A stretch of 64,000 nt of DNA from Pandoraea vervacti (GCF_000934605.2 NZ_CP010897.2:2480001-2544000); one strand, 5' to 3'. Positions 17,062 to 26,842 are shown, numbered from the stretch's first letter. A program made the numbers and translations. The notes: generated by a model not told the origin, from the letters alone.

Positions 17062-18444
17062 TCAGCCCGCGTGATGTGCGTGGTGCGCGTGGTGCTGCCG
17101 CCGATACAGCCAGGCGCTGAGCGCAAGCGTCACCGTTTCGGTGACGAGCAACGTGTACCAGATGGCGTTGCCGCCCAGTAGCGCATTCAGCGTCCAGAGC
17201 ACGCCCAGCAGCAAAACCCAGCTTCGCAACATGGCGATGGCGGCGGACGGGCCGGGCGCTTCCACGGCCGTCAGATAGCCGGCCACGATCAGGTTGCCCG
17301 CGGCCGGAACAAAGGCCAGTGCGTACCAGACGACGGCGTGCTCGAGAATCGACCACGCCTCACCGCCCGCAGGCAGAAACAGGAACGTCAACGGACGGGC
17401 CAGCGTTGTCATGGCGGCTGCGACCAGCAGGGAGAATCCCATGACGGCGATCACGCCGAGCCGGAATGCCCCCTGAAGCGCCGTCGTATCCCGTGCCCCA
17501 CGATAGAAACTGATCATCGGCTGCATGCTTTGCACCAGTGCGACCATCGTGACAGTTGCGCCGAGCGTCATGTATTCGAGAATCGCGTAGGCGGCGAGAC
17601 CCGGTTCGCCGAAGTTCGTCAGAATGACGCGGTTGAAGACGAAGACGGTAAGCGCCGGCGCAATGGCGCCGAGGAACTCGGAGGCGCCGTTGTACATCGC
17701 CCGCCACACATGCCTCTCACCACGCCAAGCTAATGCGCCACGCGCCGGTACGACTTGCTTGGCGAACAGGAAGTGGTAGCCGAGCATGACACTGCTCGAC
17801 ACCATCATCGACAACCCGGTGGCGAGCGAAGCCCCATACATGCCCATCTCGCGCACGACGATCAGCCAATAGTCGAGCGCGACGTTCGCGAGCGCGCCGA
17901 GAAACATTGCGTACAGGCCGAAACGTGCAGCCGCGGCGCCTTCCACGCGCAGGAACAACTCCATCGCGTAAAGCCCGTTCGCAAACAACACGAACCAGCC
18001 CCAGCCGGACAGGTAGGCGACGACGTCCGTCGTAACGGCCCCCTGCGCGCCCAGCGCGGCGGCGATCTCATGCGTGAAGACGAGCACGCCCGCACTCATG
18101 ACGATGCCTGCAACGAGCATCACCCAAAGGACCTGGGAGAACGCGCGACGCGCCTGTGCCTGTCGCTGCTCACCGAGCAAACGGGCAATGAGTGTCGCGC
18201 CGCCCACGCCCACCATCACACTGATGGCGTAGGGCACGTACAGCAACGGTACGACGAGGTTCAGCGCGGCGAGCGCCTGCTGGCCGACATAGCGGCCGAT
18301 GAAAATGCCGTCGATCAGCGTGTAGATCGTGTAGACCCAGCCGGAGAGGATCGTCGGAATGGCGAGAGAGGTGTATTCCTTGAGCAGGGACGTCGTGGTG
18401 CCCTGTACGGCAGTGTTTTGATTCGCAGATGGAGACAGAGACAT
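17062..18444 (-). CDS. MATE-family efflux protein
   Basis: A 460-residue inner-membrane transporter with about 12 helices in two related halves, of the MepA/DinF-like group. The N-terminal pattern LAIPTILSGWVYTIYTLIDGIFIGRYVG and VGVGGATLIARLLGE are typical MATE motifs. It would export cationic compounds using Na+ or H+. The C-terminus is His-rich (HHAHHAHHAG), which may be incidental or metal-binding. It is convergent with the Anbu operon, with 51 bp between and no obvious terminator. Confidence 0.87.
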   Translation of the reverse strand: MSLSPSANQNTAVQGTTTSLLKEYTSLAIPTILSGWVYTIYTLIDGIFIGRYVGQQALAALNLVVPLLYVPYAISVMVGVGGATLIARLLGEQRQAQARRAFSQVLWVMLVAGIVMSAGVLVFTHEIAAALGAQGAVTTDVVAYLSGWGWFVLFANGLYAMELFLRVEGAAAARFGLYAMFLGALANVALDYWLIVVREMGMYGASLATGLSMMVSSSVMLGYHFLFAKQVVPARGALAWRGERHVWRAMYNGASEFLGAIAPALTVFVFNRVILTNFGEPGLAAYAILEYMTLGATVTMVALVQSMQPMISFYRGARDTTALQGAFRLGVIAVMGFSLLVAAAMTTLARPLTFLFLPAGGEAWSILEHAVVWYALAFVPAAGNLIVAGYLTAVEAPGPSAAIAMLRSWVLLLGVLWTLNALLGGNAIWYTLLVTETVTLALSAWLYRRQHHAHHAHHAG

Positions 18445-18878
18445 GGTCCCCCCGATGACATCTCACCGCGTCGTGTCGGGACGCGGCTCACCGTGGCTTG
18501 CACATCGAAAACTTCGGATCGAAGCGGGAGCAGAGGGTGTCGCTCACGCGCAAGCGATGGCGTGAGCGCTCCGCCGCGCGGCGTCAGCCCGGCGAGGGCA
18601 ACGCCGGCGAGGCGGTCAGGCGGACGGAGGGAACATCGCCTGGTGCAGGTGCACCCAGACGACGCCTTGTCGGGAAGCGGAGAAAAGCAGGAAATTCATG
18701 AGGTTTGTCGTTCGTCCCGGAGGTTCGGGCACGTATGACAGACAAGCACTGTCACTCGTGAGTTCCCGGGAAGATGCCCACGGCGGAGGCGGTGTCGGGC
18801 ATGCAGGGGGCGGCTGCCATGATGGGAATCCGGGGCGGGTGGCGCGACAGGACGCGAACCAAGAGATCCAGGAGAACG
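18445..18878. other. Gene-free stretch upstream of the MATE gene
   Basis: About 430 bp between the MATE start and the puuD terminator hold no reading frame with recognisable protein character on either strand. It must contain the MATE promoter on the minus strand. I see no strong promoter, repeat or RNA signal. Confidence 0.5.
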
Positions 18879-18903
18879 AAAAAAAGGGGCGCCGAAGCGC
18901 CCC
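18879..18903 (-). terminator. Intrinsic terminator of hiuH-puuD
   Basis: On the minus strand a 7-bp stem GGGGCGC / GCGCCCC with a TTCG tetraloop is followed by T7, a textbook Rho-independent terminator 45 bp after the puuD stop. Confidence 0.92.
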
Positions 18904-18947
18904 AACATGGGTCCAGCAAGAAAGACTGTCGCAGTTCCGATACGTCG

Positions 18948-20153
18948 TTATTGTTGTGCGCCGCCGTTGAACCACGCGGCGATCTTCTGACGTTCTTCGT
19001 CGGTCATCTGCGTCACGTTGCCCAGCGGCATCGATTTGAGCGTCACCGATTGCTGATAAATGCGTTGCGCGTTCTGCGAGATCTCGGCCGGCGTATCGAG
19101 CATCACGCCCGCCGGTGCGCTGCCCATCATCGTCGGCTTGGCCGAGTGGCAGGTAGCGCAACGCTGCGTGAGGATCGGCTGAATCTCCGAGAGCTTCACG
19201 GCCGGGGCGGCAGCGTCGCCGTGTGCGCCCGCGGCAGGGGCCGGGGCAGTGCGCGGAGCGGCGAACACGGCAACGCCCGCGAGCAGGGCGGCGCCGGCCA
19301 CCGGCAGGGCATACAGGTTCTTGCCCGCGTGACGCAGCACGAAGAACTGACGAATCATCGCGCCTGCGGCCATGATGATCGTGAGAATCACCCAGTTGTA
19401 CGAATTGCTGTACGTGAACGCGTAGTGGTTGCTGATCATGATGAACACGACCGGCAACGTGAAGTACGTGTTGTGCACCGAGCGCTGCTTACCGAGCTTG
19501 CCCCAGATCGGGTTGGGGACTTCACCCTTCGTGAGCGCATCCACGCTCTTGCGCTGCCCCGGAATGATCCAGAAGAACACGTTGGCTGACATCGAGGTTG
19601 CCATCATGGCGCCGACGATCAGGAACGCTGCGCGGCCGGCGAAGATATGCGTCGTGGCATACGTGGCGGCCACCACGAACAGCGCGACGGCAATGCCCAG
19701 CACGCGCTCGTTCTTGCCCAGTGCACGGCACAGGAAGTCATAGACGAACCAGCCACCGATGAGGAACGCCACCGCCAGGCCCACCGCCTGTCCCGGTTGC
19801 AGATCCATCACGTTCTTGTCGATGAGATAGGTTTGCGGCTGGAGCAGGTACAGCACGCAGAAAAGAGCAAAGCCCGAGAGCCACGTGGTGTACGACTTCC
19901 ACTTGGACCAGTGCAGGTCTTCGGGCATCTGCGGCGGCGAATTCAGGTACTTCTGCGCGTGGTAAAAACCGCCGCCGTGCACCGACCACATCTCGCCGAA
20001 TACGCCTTTTTGCTTGTCTTCGGCGGCCTTGGGCGGCTTCAGGCCGTTGTCCAGCATCACGAAATAGAACGACTCGCCAATCCAGGCGATGGCGGCGACC
20101 ACATGCAGCCACCGCAGCAACAGATTGACCCAGTCGGTAATAAACGCTTCCAT
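18948..20153 (-). CDS. puuD: Membrane urate oxidase (urate hydroxylase) PuuD with cytochrome c domain
   Basis: A 401-residue integral membrane enzyme oxidising urate to 5-hydroxyisourate. The N-terminal part has about eight hydrophobic segments with conserved histidines (WLHVVAAIAWIGESFYF; WSVHGGGFYHAQKY), typical of the DUF989 urate oxidase domain. An Ala/Pro-rich linker (about residues 295-318) leads to a C-terminal c-type cytochrome with haem motif CATCH at 332-336 and a probable axial Met in KSMPLGN (about 375). Electrons are expected to go to the respiratory chain. It lies 40 bp downstream of hiuH on the same strand, with a GAGGAG ribosome site. Confidence 0.93.
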   Translation of the reverse strand: MEAFITDWVNLLLRWLHVVAAIAWIGESFYFVMLDNGLKPPKAAEDKQKGVFGEMWSVHGGGFYHAQKYLNSPPQMPEDLHWSKWKSYTTWLSGFALFCVLYLLQPQTYLIDKNVMDLQPGQAVGLAVAFLIGGWFVYDFLCRALGKNERVLGIAVALFVVAATYATTHIFAGRAAFLIVGAMMATSMSANVFFWIIPGQRKSVDALTKGEVPNPIWGKLGKQRSVHNTYFTLPVVFIMISNHYAFTYSNSYNWVILTIIMAAGAMIRQFFVLRHAGKNLYALPVAGAALLAGVAVFAAPRTAPAPAAGAHGDAAAPAVKLSEIQPILTQRCATCHSAKPTMMGSAPAGVMLDTPAEISQNAQRIYQQSVTLKSMPLGNVTQMTDEERQKIAAWFNGGAQQ

Positions 20154-20193
20154 CTTATGTTCTCCTCAACTGCCTGACGTTCACGTTCGCGAT

Positions 20194-20544
20194 TTAGCTA
20201 CCGCGATACGTGGAAAAGCTCCACGGCGACACCAGAAGGGGCACGTGGTAATGCTGCGAAGGCTCGGCGATGCCGAAACGCAGGACAACGCGATCGACGA
20301 AGCGCGGCGTGGGCACGTCCACGCCCTGCGCGGCGAAGTAGTCGCCCGCGTGGAACACCAGCTCATATTCGCCGGCAACGAATGCGTCGCCTTCGAGCAG
20401 CGGCGCGTCGCAGCGGCCGTCGGCATTGGTCTGCACGTCGCGCAGCGAACGGCGCTCGCCGTCCACGCGCCAAAGCTCGACACGAATGCCGGCGCCGGGT
20501 TTGCCGTGCGATGTATCAAGTACGTGGGTAGTCAGTCGTCCCAT
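20194..20544 (-). CDS. hiuH: 5-hydroxyisourate hydrolase (transthyretin-like)
   Basis: A 116-residue enzyme that hydrolyses 5-hydroxyisourate to OHCU. It starts GRLTTHVLDTSHGKPGAG, carries the catalytic His near the N-terminus, and ends in YRGS, the characteristic C-terminal motif that separates HIU hydrolases from transthyretin. ATG 20544 follows GGAGAC; the upstream in-frame extension is not conserved. No periplasmic signal is visible, so it should be cytoplasmic. It forms an operon with puuD, the preceding enzyme of the pathway. Confidence 0.94.
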   Translation of the reverse strand: MGRLTTHVLDTSHGKPGAGIRVELWRVDGERRSLRDVQTNADGRCDAPLLEGDAFVAGEYELVFHAGDYFAAQGVDVPTPRFVDRVVLRFGIAEPSQHYHVPLLVSPWSFSTYRGS

Positions 20545-20992
20545 GATGTCTCCTGTGATGGATGGGTGCATTGTAGGGAGATGGCGGCCCGGCAACGCGC
20601 GCAATACCAAAGATAAAAACGCGCACATACCCTGTCACGCCAGACAAAAAACCGTGTTCCGGATCCAGCACGACAATATGGCATGGCGACGTCTTCAGCG
20701 TAGGTCGGGTGCACCGGAATTGGGATTTTTTGGACCACTATTCGAATGCGCTATCCGGCCTATAACGCGGCGCATATGAGCCGTTGCCGTAACACGCGAT
20801 CAACCGCCCGGAAAGCCCAATGACTACATGCATGCTTGGGGAAAACCCGAAACGCATGATAAGCATTCATGCATACGTTCCATGAAAAAAACACTATAGC
20901 CGTGGGTGGTCTTGCCGCAAAAGGCGTCGACCTGCACCATTGAGTCACCCAAAAAATAGACATCAAACAGCCCCCCGAGGGACGGAGACGCA
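20545..20992. promoter_or_regulatory. Divergent regulatory region between hiuH and the NCS2 permease
   Basis: This 448-bp space has lower GC than its surroundings and contains no supported gene. It holds AT-rich runs, two ATGCAT palindromes near 20828 and 20868, and a small dyad GCATGA / TCATGC (about 20853-20871). It must contain promoters for both purine operons and could hold a regulator site or a structured leader before the permease. No known riboswitch could be confirmed by eye. Confidence 0.5.
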
Positions 20993-22360
20993 ATGAGTGT
21001 GACAACCAATGCCGTGGATCCGGTCGATGAGCGACTGCCGATCGGAAAATTGTTCATGCTGGGCCTGCAACACGTTTTGGTGATGTATGCGGGGGCGGTC
21101 GCCGTGCCGCTCATCATTGGCGGCGCCCTCGGGCTGCCCAAGGATCAGATTGCGTTTCTGATTTCCGCCGATCTGATGTGCTGCGGCATCGCGACGCTGA
21201 TTCAGAGCGTAGGCGTCGGTCGTTTCGGCATTCGCATGCCCGTGATCATGGCCGTCACGTTCGCGGCCGTCGGTCCGATGCTTGCCATTGGCACGAACCC
21301 TTCGCTGGGATTGCCCGGCATCTTCGGCGCGACCATTGCCTCCGGCATCATCGGCACGCTCATCGCGCCGCTCGTGGGTAAGCTATTGCGGTTCTTCCGG
21401 CCGATCGTCACGGGCATCGTCATTACCTCGATTGGGCTGACGATTATCGGTGTGGGCATCAACTGGGCGGCCGGCGGTGTGGGCAATCCGGATTACGGCG
21501 ACCCGGTCTACCTCGGCGTGTCGTTCGCGGTGCTCATTTTCATCTTGTTGATCACGCGTTTCGTGAAGGGGTTCTTTTCGAACATTGCCGTGCTGCTGGG
21601 CATCTTGTTCGGCTTCGTGATTGCGCTGATGCTGCACAAGGTGAATTTCGACGGTCTCGATCAGGTGAAGTGGTTCGACATCGTTCTGCCGTTCCATTTC
21701 GGCATGCCGGTGTTCGATCCGTGGGCCATTCTCACGCTCACCATCGTGATTCTGATCACGTTCATCGAATCGACGGGCATGTTCCTCGCGTTGGGGGAAA
21801 TCGTCGGCAAGCCGGTCGACGAGAAGGCGCTGGTCGCCGGTCTGCGCGTGGACGGCGTGGCCACGGTGATCGGCGGTCTGTTCAATACGTTCCCGCATAC
21901 GTCGTTTTCGCAGAACATCGGTCTCGTGGGCGTCACGGGGGTGAAGAGTCGCTGGGTGTGCGCAGCCGCCGGTGTCATCCTGCTCGTGTTCGGTCTGATT
22001 CCGAAGATGTCGGTGGTCGTCGCGTCGATTCCGCAGTTCGTGCTGGGCGGCGCCGGTGTGGTCATGTTCGGCATGGTGCTTGCCACGGGCATCAAGATCC
22101 TGTCGAAAGTCGACTACTCGCATAATCGCTACAACCTGTATATCGTAGCGATCAGCATCGGCATGGCCATGATTCCGGTCGCATCGAACAAGTTCTTTGC
22201 CAAGATGCCGGAGCAACTCGCGCCGCTGCTGCATAGCGGAATTCTGTTGGCCACCTTGTCCGCCGTGATTCTGAACGCTTATTTCAACGGCTTCAAAGCG
22301 CCCGCAGCGGACATCCATGGCAAGAAGAACGGCTCGGGCATGGGGTTGGAGGCGCACTGA
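20993..22360 (+). CDS. NCS2-family purine (xanthine/urate-type) permease
   Basis: A 455-residue nucleobase:cation symporter with about 14 membrane segments. Gln26-His27 in LGLQHVLVMYAG is the helix-1 motif of purine-type members. FIESTGM in the middle and QNIGLVGVTGVKSR after NTFPHTSFS form the NCS2 signature around the substrate site. These features fit xanthine/urate carriers (XanQ, UacT, UapA) more than uracil carriers. Its stop overlaps the ATG of the 8-oxoguanine deaminase gene (TGATG), so the pair is coupled and the permease may import 8-oxoguanine, xanthine or urate. Confidence 0.9.
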   Translation: MSVTTNAVDPVDERLPIGKLFMLGLQHVLVMYAGAVAVPLIIGGALGLPKDQIAFLISADLMCCGIATLIQSVGVGRFGIRMPVIMAVTFAAVGPMLAIGTNPSLGLPGIFGATIASGIIGTLIAPLVGKLLRFFRPIVTGIVITSIGLTIIGVGINWAAGGVGNPDYGDPVYLGVSFAVLIFILLITRFVKGFFSNIAVLLGILFGFVIALMLHKVNFDGLDQVKWFDIVLPFHFGMPVFDPWAILTLTIVILITFIESTGMFLALGEIVGKPVDEKALVAGLRVDGVATVIGGLFNTFPHTSFSQNIGLVGVTGVKSRWVCAAAGVILLVFGLIPKMSVVVASIPQFVLGGAGVVMFGMVLATGIKILSKVDYSHNRYNLYIVAISIGMAMIPVASNKFFAKMPEQLAPLLHSGILLATLSAVILNAYFNGFKAPAADIHGKKNGSGMGLEAH

Positions 22361-23718
22361 TGAAAACGTTGCTCGTCAAGAATGCCGAAGTTCTCGTGAC
22401 GATGGATACGAATCGCCGCGAGATTACGCGCGGCGGGCTGTACGTCGAGGACAACCGGATCGTGGCGGTCGGCAGTGGCGATTCGCTGCCGTGCACGGCG
22501 GACGAAGTGCTCGATCTGACCGGGCATGTCGTCATTCCCGGCCTGATCAATACGCATCACCACATGTATCAGAGCCTCACGCGCGCCATTCCGGCCGCGC
22601 AGGACGGCGAACTCTTCAACTGGCTCACGAACCTGTACCCAGTGTGGGCCAACCTCACGCCGGAGATGATTCGCGTCTCGACGAAGACGGCCATGGCCGA
22701 GCTGCTGCTCTCGGGCTGCACCACCTCGAGCGACCATCTCTATATCTACCCGAACGGGTGCAAGCTCGACGACAGCATCGAAGCCGCGGCCGAGATCGGT
22801 ATGCGCTTTCACGCGAGCCGGGGCAGCATGAGCGTCGGCCAGAGCCAGGGCGGCCTGCCGCCGGACCGTGTGGTCGAGCGCGAGGACGATATTCTCAAGG
22901 ACACGCAACGCCTGATCGAGACGTATCACGACGAAGGCCGCTACGCGATGTTGCGCGTGGTGGTCGCGCCGTGCTCGCCGTTCTCCGTGAGCCGCGACCT
23001 GATGCGCGAGTCGGCCGCCATGGCACGCCACTATGGCGTGTCGCTGCACACGCATCTTGCCGAGAACGTCAACGACATTGCCTACAGCCGTGAGAAGTTC
23101 GGCATGACGCCGGCCGAATACGCACACGAGCTCGGCTGGGTCGGTCACGACGTGTGGCATGCGCACTGTGTCCAGCTCGATGATGCCGGCATCGCACTGT
23201 TCGCGAAGACGGGCACAGGCGTGGCGCACTGTCCCTGTTCGAATATGCGCCTGGCGTCGGGCATCGCGCCGATTCGCCGTATGCGCGACGCCGGTGTGCC
23301 CGTCGGGTTGGGGGTGGACGGCTCGGCGTCGAACGATGCGGCGAGCATGATCAACGAAGCGCGTCAGGCGCTGCTGCTGCAACGCGTGGGTTTCGGCCCG
23401 AGCGCCATGACGGCGCGCGAGGCCCTGGAAATCGCGACGGTGGGCGGCGCGCGCGTGCTCGGGCGCGATGACATCGGCGTGCTCGCCGAAGGCATGGCGG
23501 CGGACTTCGTGGCGTTCGATACGCGCGGCGTCGGCATGGCGGGCGGTCTGCACGACCCGGTGGCGGCGCTCGTCTTCTGTCATCCCGGACAAGCTGCGTA
23601 CAGCGTGGTGAACGGTCGGGTGGTGGTGCGTGAAGGGCGTCTGGAGACGCTCGACCTGCCGTCGCTCGTCACGCGTCACAACGCGCTTGCGCGGCAACTG
23701 GCCGAGGCCTCCCGATAA
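22360..23718 (+). CDS. 8-oxoguanine deaminase (amidohydrolase family)
   Basis: A 452-residue zinc amidohydrolase, normal length for the TrzN/AtzB-like group containing 8-oxoguanine deaminases. The metal site begins with HxH at His66/His68 in NTHHHMYQS; LHTHLAEN and HAHCVQLDD provide the later histidines, and VDGSASNDA the Asp. The product of 8-oxoguanine deamination is urate, which fits its position between a purine permease and urate-degrading genes. Other family members act on hydroxydechloroatrazine; the purine context makes that much less likely. Confidence 0.88.
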   Translation: MKTLLVKNAEVLVTMDTNRREITRGGLYVEDNRIVAVGSGDSLPCTADEVLDLTGHVVIPGLINTHHHMYQSLTRAIPAAQDGELFNWLTNLYPVWANLTPEMIRVSTKTAMAELLLSGCTTSSDHLYIYPNGCKLDDSIEAAAEIGMRFHASRGSMSVGQSQGGLPPDRVVEREDDILKDTQRLIETYHDEGRYAMLRVVVAPCSPFSVSRDLMRESAAMARHYGVSLHTHLAENVNDIAYSREKFGMTPAEYAHELGWVGHDVWHAHCVQLDDAGIALFAKTGTGVAHCPCSNMRLASGIAPIRRMRDAGVPVGLGVDGSASNDAASMINEARQALLLQRVGFGPSAMTAREALEIATVGGARVLGRDDIGVLAEGMAADFVAFDTRGVGMAGGLHDPVAALVFCHPGQAAYSVVNGRVVVREGRLETLDLPSLVTRHNALARQLAEASR

Positions 23719-23871
23719 AGGCGTTGCCATACCGGCCACATGTTCATGGCGTGCAGCCGGGGCGTCCGTTCACCCCGATCTCCGGATTCCGGTGAGCGGG
23801 CGCCGCGTGGCAATGGGCAAACGGGAAGTCGGGGCGGTGTTCCTGTGCATGGGGAACGCCGCCGTGCGGTT

Positions 23872-23899
23872 CGACGGAGCGGTGGGGGCCGCTCCGTCG
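23872..23899. terminator. Strong hairpin between convergent deaminase and LysR genes
   Basis: A perfect 11-bp stem CGACGGAGCGG / CCGCTCCGTCG has a 6-nt loop but no T-tract on either side. It could serve both converging transcripts as a weak or Rho-assisted terminator or an mRNA 3'-end stabiliser. No gene is visible in 23719-24009. Confidence 0.45.
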
Positions 23900-24009
23900 G
23901 TAAAAAGCGGCCAGGGGCGGCGTGCGCCCCGGACGACATGATGTGATGGCGTTCAAGACAGCCATTGCGCCAACCGGGCCAGTCGCCTGCACGGCGACGA
24001 TCGCGATCA

Positions 24010-24948
24010 TCAAGGTTGCGTGCGCGATTCGAGCAACGTGCGTGTGGCGTCCGAAATCACGCTGCGCAGCCAGCGCACCTCATCCGAATAGTGCGTGCGC
24101 TCGTGCCACAACTGGTAGTACTGCATCGGCGGGAAGTCGATCGGGGTTTCAAGCACCGTGAGCGGCAGGAACTCCGCGTAATGGTCGGCGAACAGGCGCG
24201 TCGTCGTAAAAATCAAATCGGATTTCAGCAGGACGTATGGCGCGAGATTGAAGTACGGAATGGTCACGACGACATTGCGCTTCAGGCGCTCGCGCGCCAG
24301 ATGCATATCGATTGCGCCGCGCTGCGCGACGGAGTAGGGCGTTGGGGCGAGGTGCGGACTACCGAGATATTGCTCCAGCGTCAGGCCGCGTTTCGCATAG
24401 GGATGCGTATTGCGCACCAGACACACGATCTGGTCCACGAAAAGATTCGACAGGTGGAGTTGCTCGGGCGGCTCGGGCCAGTTCCCGATCACGATGTCGA
24501 CCTTGCCGTCTTCGAGCGCATGCTCGTAATCGAACGCCGGGCCGAGCGAATGCAGTTCGAGTTGCGCGTTGGGGGCCTGCTGGCGGAAACGTTCGACGAC
24601 CGTCGGCACGAAGAGCGTGTTCAGATAGTCGGGGGAGCCGATACGGAACGTGCGCACCGTCGTGGCCGGATCGAAATTCGATTGCTGGACCGTGATGCGC
24701 TCGATCTCACGCAGGGCGTTCTGCGTCGGTTCCAGCAGCGATTGACCGTATTCGGTGGGCACCATGCCCGATTTTCCACGAACCAGCAGGGGGTCGCCGG
24801 TAATGTCGCGCAAACGACGCAGCGCCGCGCTGATGGCCGGCTGCGACTGATTCAGTTTGACGGCCGCACGCGTTACGCTGCGCTCGATCAACAGGGTGTG
24901 AAGAACGCGCAGCAAATAAGTGTCAATCGGTTCGCGGTTTTGGCTCAT
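24010..24948 (-). CDS. LysR-family transcriptional regulator
   Basis: A 312-residue regulator with an N-terminal winged helix (about residues 7-65; RSVTRAAVKLNQSQPAISAALRRLR is the helix-turn-helix) and a C-terminal periplasmic-binding-protein-like effector domain. ATG 24948 gives the usual N-terminus; an in-frame ATG at 24990 would add 14 atypical residues. It is divergent from the BMP-type purine/nucleoside transporter, so it is the probable regulator of that operon, with a purine intermediate as effector (inference). Confidence 0.88.
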   Translation of the reverse strand: MSQNREPIDTYLLRVLHTLLIERSVTRAAVKLNQSQPAISAALRRLRDITGDPLLVRGKSGMVPTEYGQSLLEPTQNALREIERITVQQSNFDPATTVRTFRIGSPDYLNTLFVPTVVERFRQQAPNAQLELHSLGPAFDYEHALEDGKVDIVIGNWPEPPEQLHLSNLFVDQIVCLVRNTHPYAKRGLTLEQYLGSPHLAPTPYSVAQRGAIDMHLARERLKRNVVVTIPYFNLAPYVLLKSDLIFTTTRLFADHYAEFLPLTVLETPIDFPPMQYYQLWHERTHYSDEVRWLRSVISDATRTLLESRTQP

Positions 24949-24987
24949 GAGAAATATAACGATCCGAGTATGTCGGACCCTGTAGTG

Positions 24988-25005
24988 CATAAGGAAATCA
25001 TTATG
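24988..25005. promoter_or_regulatory. Possible LysR-type operator
   Basis: CATAA and TTATG arms separated by eight bases form a dyad 40 bp upstream of the LysR start and about 190 bp upstream of the ABC transporter gene. The spacing resembles LysR recognition boxes, but it is a single short site. Confidence 0.35.
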
Positions 25006-25179
25006 AAGGACAAGGTCTGGCGCCTCTATAGCGGAAAGTCCCTATCACCAAAATAGATGTCCGTCTTTCGTAAAGGGACCTTAGATGCCGTGTTATTGAC
25101 ACACGCTCGACATTTCCCCGCGAATTGGGTATTTTCGGACCGCCCAAGCCCCCCATTCAGACTCTGTCAGACGTCGCCA

Positions 25180-26730
25180 GTGACACTTTCCAAGCAATCG
25201 ACGCCACGTCTGGCGCTGACCGGCATCACCAAGCGCTATCCAAGCGTGGTGGCCAACGACGACATCGCGTTAAGCGTGTTACCCGGCGAGATCCATGCCG
25301 TACTGGGCGAGAACGGCGCGGGAAAGAGCACGTTGATGAAAATCATCTACGGCGCCGCGCGCCCGGACGCCGGGGAAATCCGCTGGGAAGGGCAGCCGGT
25401 GACCATCGAAAGCCCGGCTGCCGCGCGCAAGCTCGGCATTGGCATGGTGTTCCAGCATTTCTCATTGTTCGAGACGCTCACGGTCACCGAGAACATCTCG
25501 CTCGCGCTGGACGCCGCCGGTCACGATTTGAAGGCGCTCTCTCATCGCATTCGCGACGTCTCCACCCAGTACGGTCTGGAGGTCGATCCCGAGCGTCATG
25601 TGCACAGCCTGTCGGTCGGGGAGCGCCAGCGCGTGGAAATCGTGCGCTGCCTGTTGCAGAACCCGCGGCTGCTCATCATGGACGAGCCGACCTCGGTGCT
25701 CACGCCTCAGGCCGTTCAGAAGCTCTTCACGACGCTGCGGCGGCTCGCCGCCGAAGGTTGCAGCATCGTCTACATCAGCCACAAGCTCGACGAAATTCGC
25801 GATCTGTGCGACCGCGCCACCGTGCTGCGCGGCGGGCGGGTGTCCGGTCACGCCATACCGCGTGAGGAAACGGCCGAGACGCTGGCACAGATGATGATCG
25901 GACGCGCACTGCCGCAAATCGAGCGTCGCGCGCATCAGCCGGGCGATGTGCTGCTGTCGCTGCGCCATCTGTCGATGGCGAGCGAAGACCCGTTCGGCAC
26001 GTCGCTGCATGACATCAACCTGAATGTGCACGCGGGCGAGATCGTCGGGATTGCGGGCGTGTCGGGCAATGGGCAGGCCGAGCTGCTGGCGGCGCTCTGC
26101 GGCGAGGCGCGTGCACCGCACGCGGAGGCCATTGCGCTGAACGACCGCGCGGTCGGGCGCATGGGGGCGGCCACGCGCCGACGCCTCGGGCTGGCATTCG
26201 TGCCGGAGGAGCGGTTGGGGCGCGGCGCGGTGCCGAGCATGTCGCTCGCGGATAACGCGTTGTTGGGCGCGTCCGGTACGGCGCATCTCGGATTGCTGCG
26301 CGGCGGGTGGATTCGTCGCGGCGCGCTGCGCAAGTTCGCATCGTCATGCATCGAGCGCTTCAACGTGAAGGCGGGCGGTCCGGACGCAGCTGCGCAGAGC
26401 CTGTCCGGCGGCAATCTCCAGAAGTTCATCGTCGGGCGCGAAATCCTTCAGGAACCGAGGGTGCTGGTCGTCGCACAGCCGACGTGGGGTGTCGACGTGG
26501 GCGCAGCGGCCTTTATTCGCCAGCAGTTGCTCGACCTGTCCACGCGCGGCGTTGCCGTGCTGGTGCTGTCCGAGGAGCTCGACGAACTGTTCGAGATATG
26601 CGACCGGATCACGGTGCTGGCACAGGGACGTCTGTCGCCCGTTCGCAAGCCGGATCAGACCGACGCGCGTGAAATCGGCTTATGGATGGCGGGGATGTTC
26701 CCCGGCGGTCCCGGAGAGCGCGCCGCCTGA
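25180..26730 (+). CDS. Nucleoside/purine ABC transporter ATPase (tandem-domain, NupO/YufO type)
   Basis: A 516-residue cytoplasmic ATPase with two ABC domains. The first has Walker A GENGAGKST, signature LSVGERQ and Walker B LLIMDEPT. The second has a degenerate Walker A (GVSGNGQ), signature LSGGNLQ and Walker B LVVAQPT, as is normal for importers with BMP-type binding proteins. I prefer GTG 25180; an in-frame ATG at 25057 adds 41 residues encoded by AT-richer, promoter-like DNA (a TTGACA at 25096), and neither start has a good ribosome site. It heads a four-gene operon with two permeases and a BMP lipoprotein. Confidence 0.88.
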   Translation: MTLSKQSTPRLALTGITKRYPSVVANDDIALSVLPGEIHAVLGENGAGKSTLMKIIYGAARPDAGEIRWEGQPVTIESPAAARKLGIGMVFQHFSLFETLTVTENISLALDAAGHDLKALSHRIRDVSTQYGLEVDPERHVHSLSVGERQRVEIVRCLLQNPRLLIMDEPTSVLTPQAVQKLFTTLRRLAAEGCSIVYISHKLDEIRDLCDRATVLRGGRVSGHAIPREETAETLAQMMIGRALPQIERRAHQPGDVLLSLRHLSMASEDPFGTSLHDINLNVHAGEIVGIAGVSGNGQAELLAALCGEARAPHAEAIALNDRAVGRMGAATRRRLGLAFVPEERLGRGAVPSMSLADNALLGASGTAHLGLLRGGWIRRGALRKFASSCIERFNVKAGGPDAAAQSLSGGNLQKFIVGREILQEPRVLVVAQPTWGVDVGAAAFIRQQLLDLSTRGVAVLVLSEELDELFEICDRITVLAQGRLSPVRKPDQTDAREIGLWMAGMFPGGPGERAA

Positions 26731-26842
26731 ACGAACGCCTCGTTGCCGACCTTTTGGCATGACCCCGATTTCGGATTTTCACGGTTTCACCGGCGTGCGT
26801 ACGACGCCGATGCCGTAACGTTTTCATCGACTCCCAGACATC

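Noticed and set aside
18498..18970. Small open frames between puuD and the MATE gene
   Set aside because: No ribosome sites, no recognisable protein features, and one overlaps the puuD terminator and 3' end.
20821..20992. A purine or xanthine riboswitch before the NCS2 permease
   Set aside because: Some dyads exist, but I could not fold a recognised aptamer core; left as an unproven possibility.
22279..23739. A 486-codon minus-strand frame across the 8-oxoguanine deaminase
   Set aside because: The plus-strand frame has all metal-site motifs; the antisense product is Arg/His-rich and unlike any protein.
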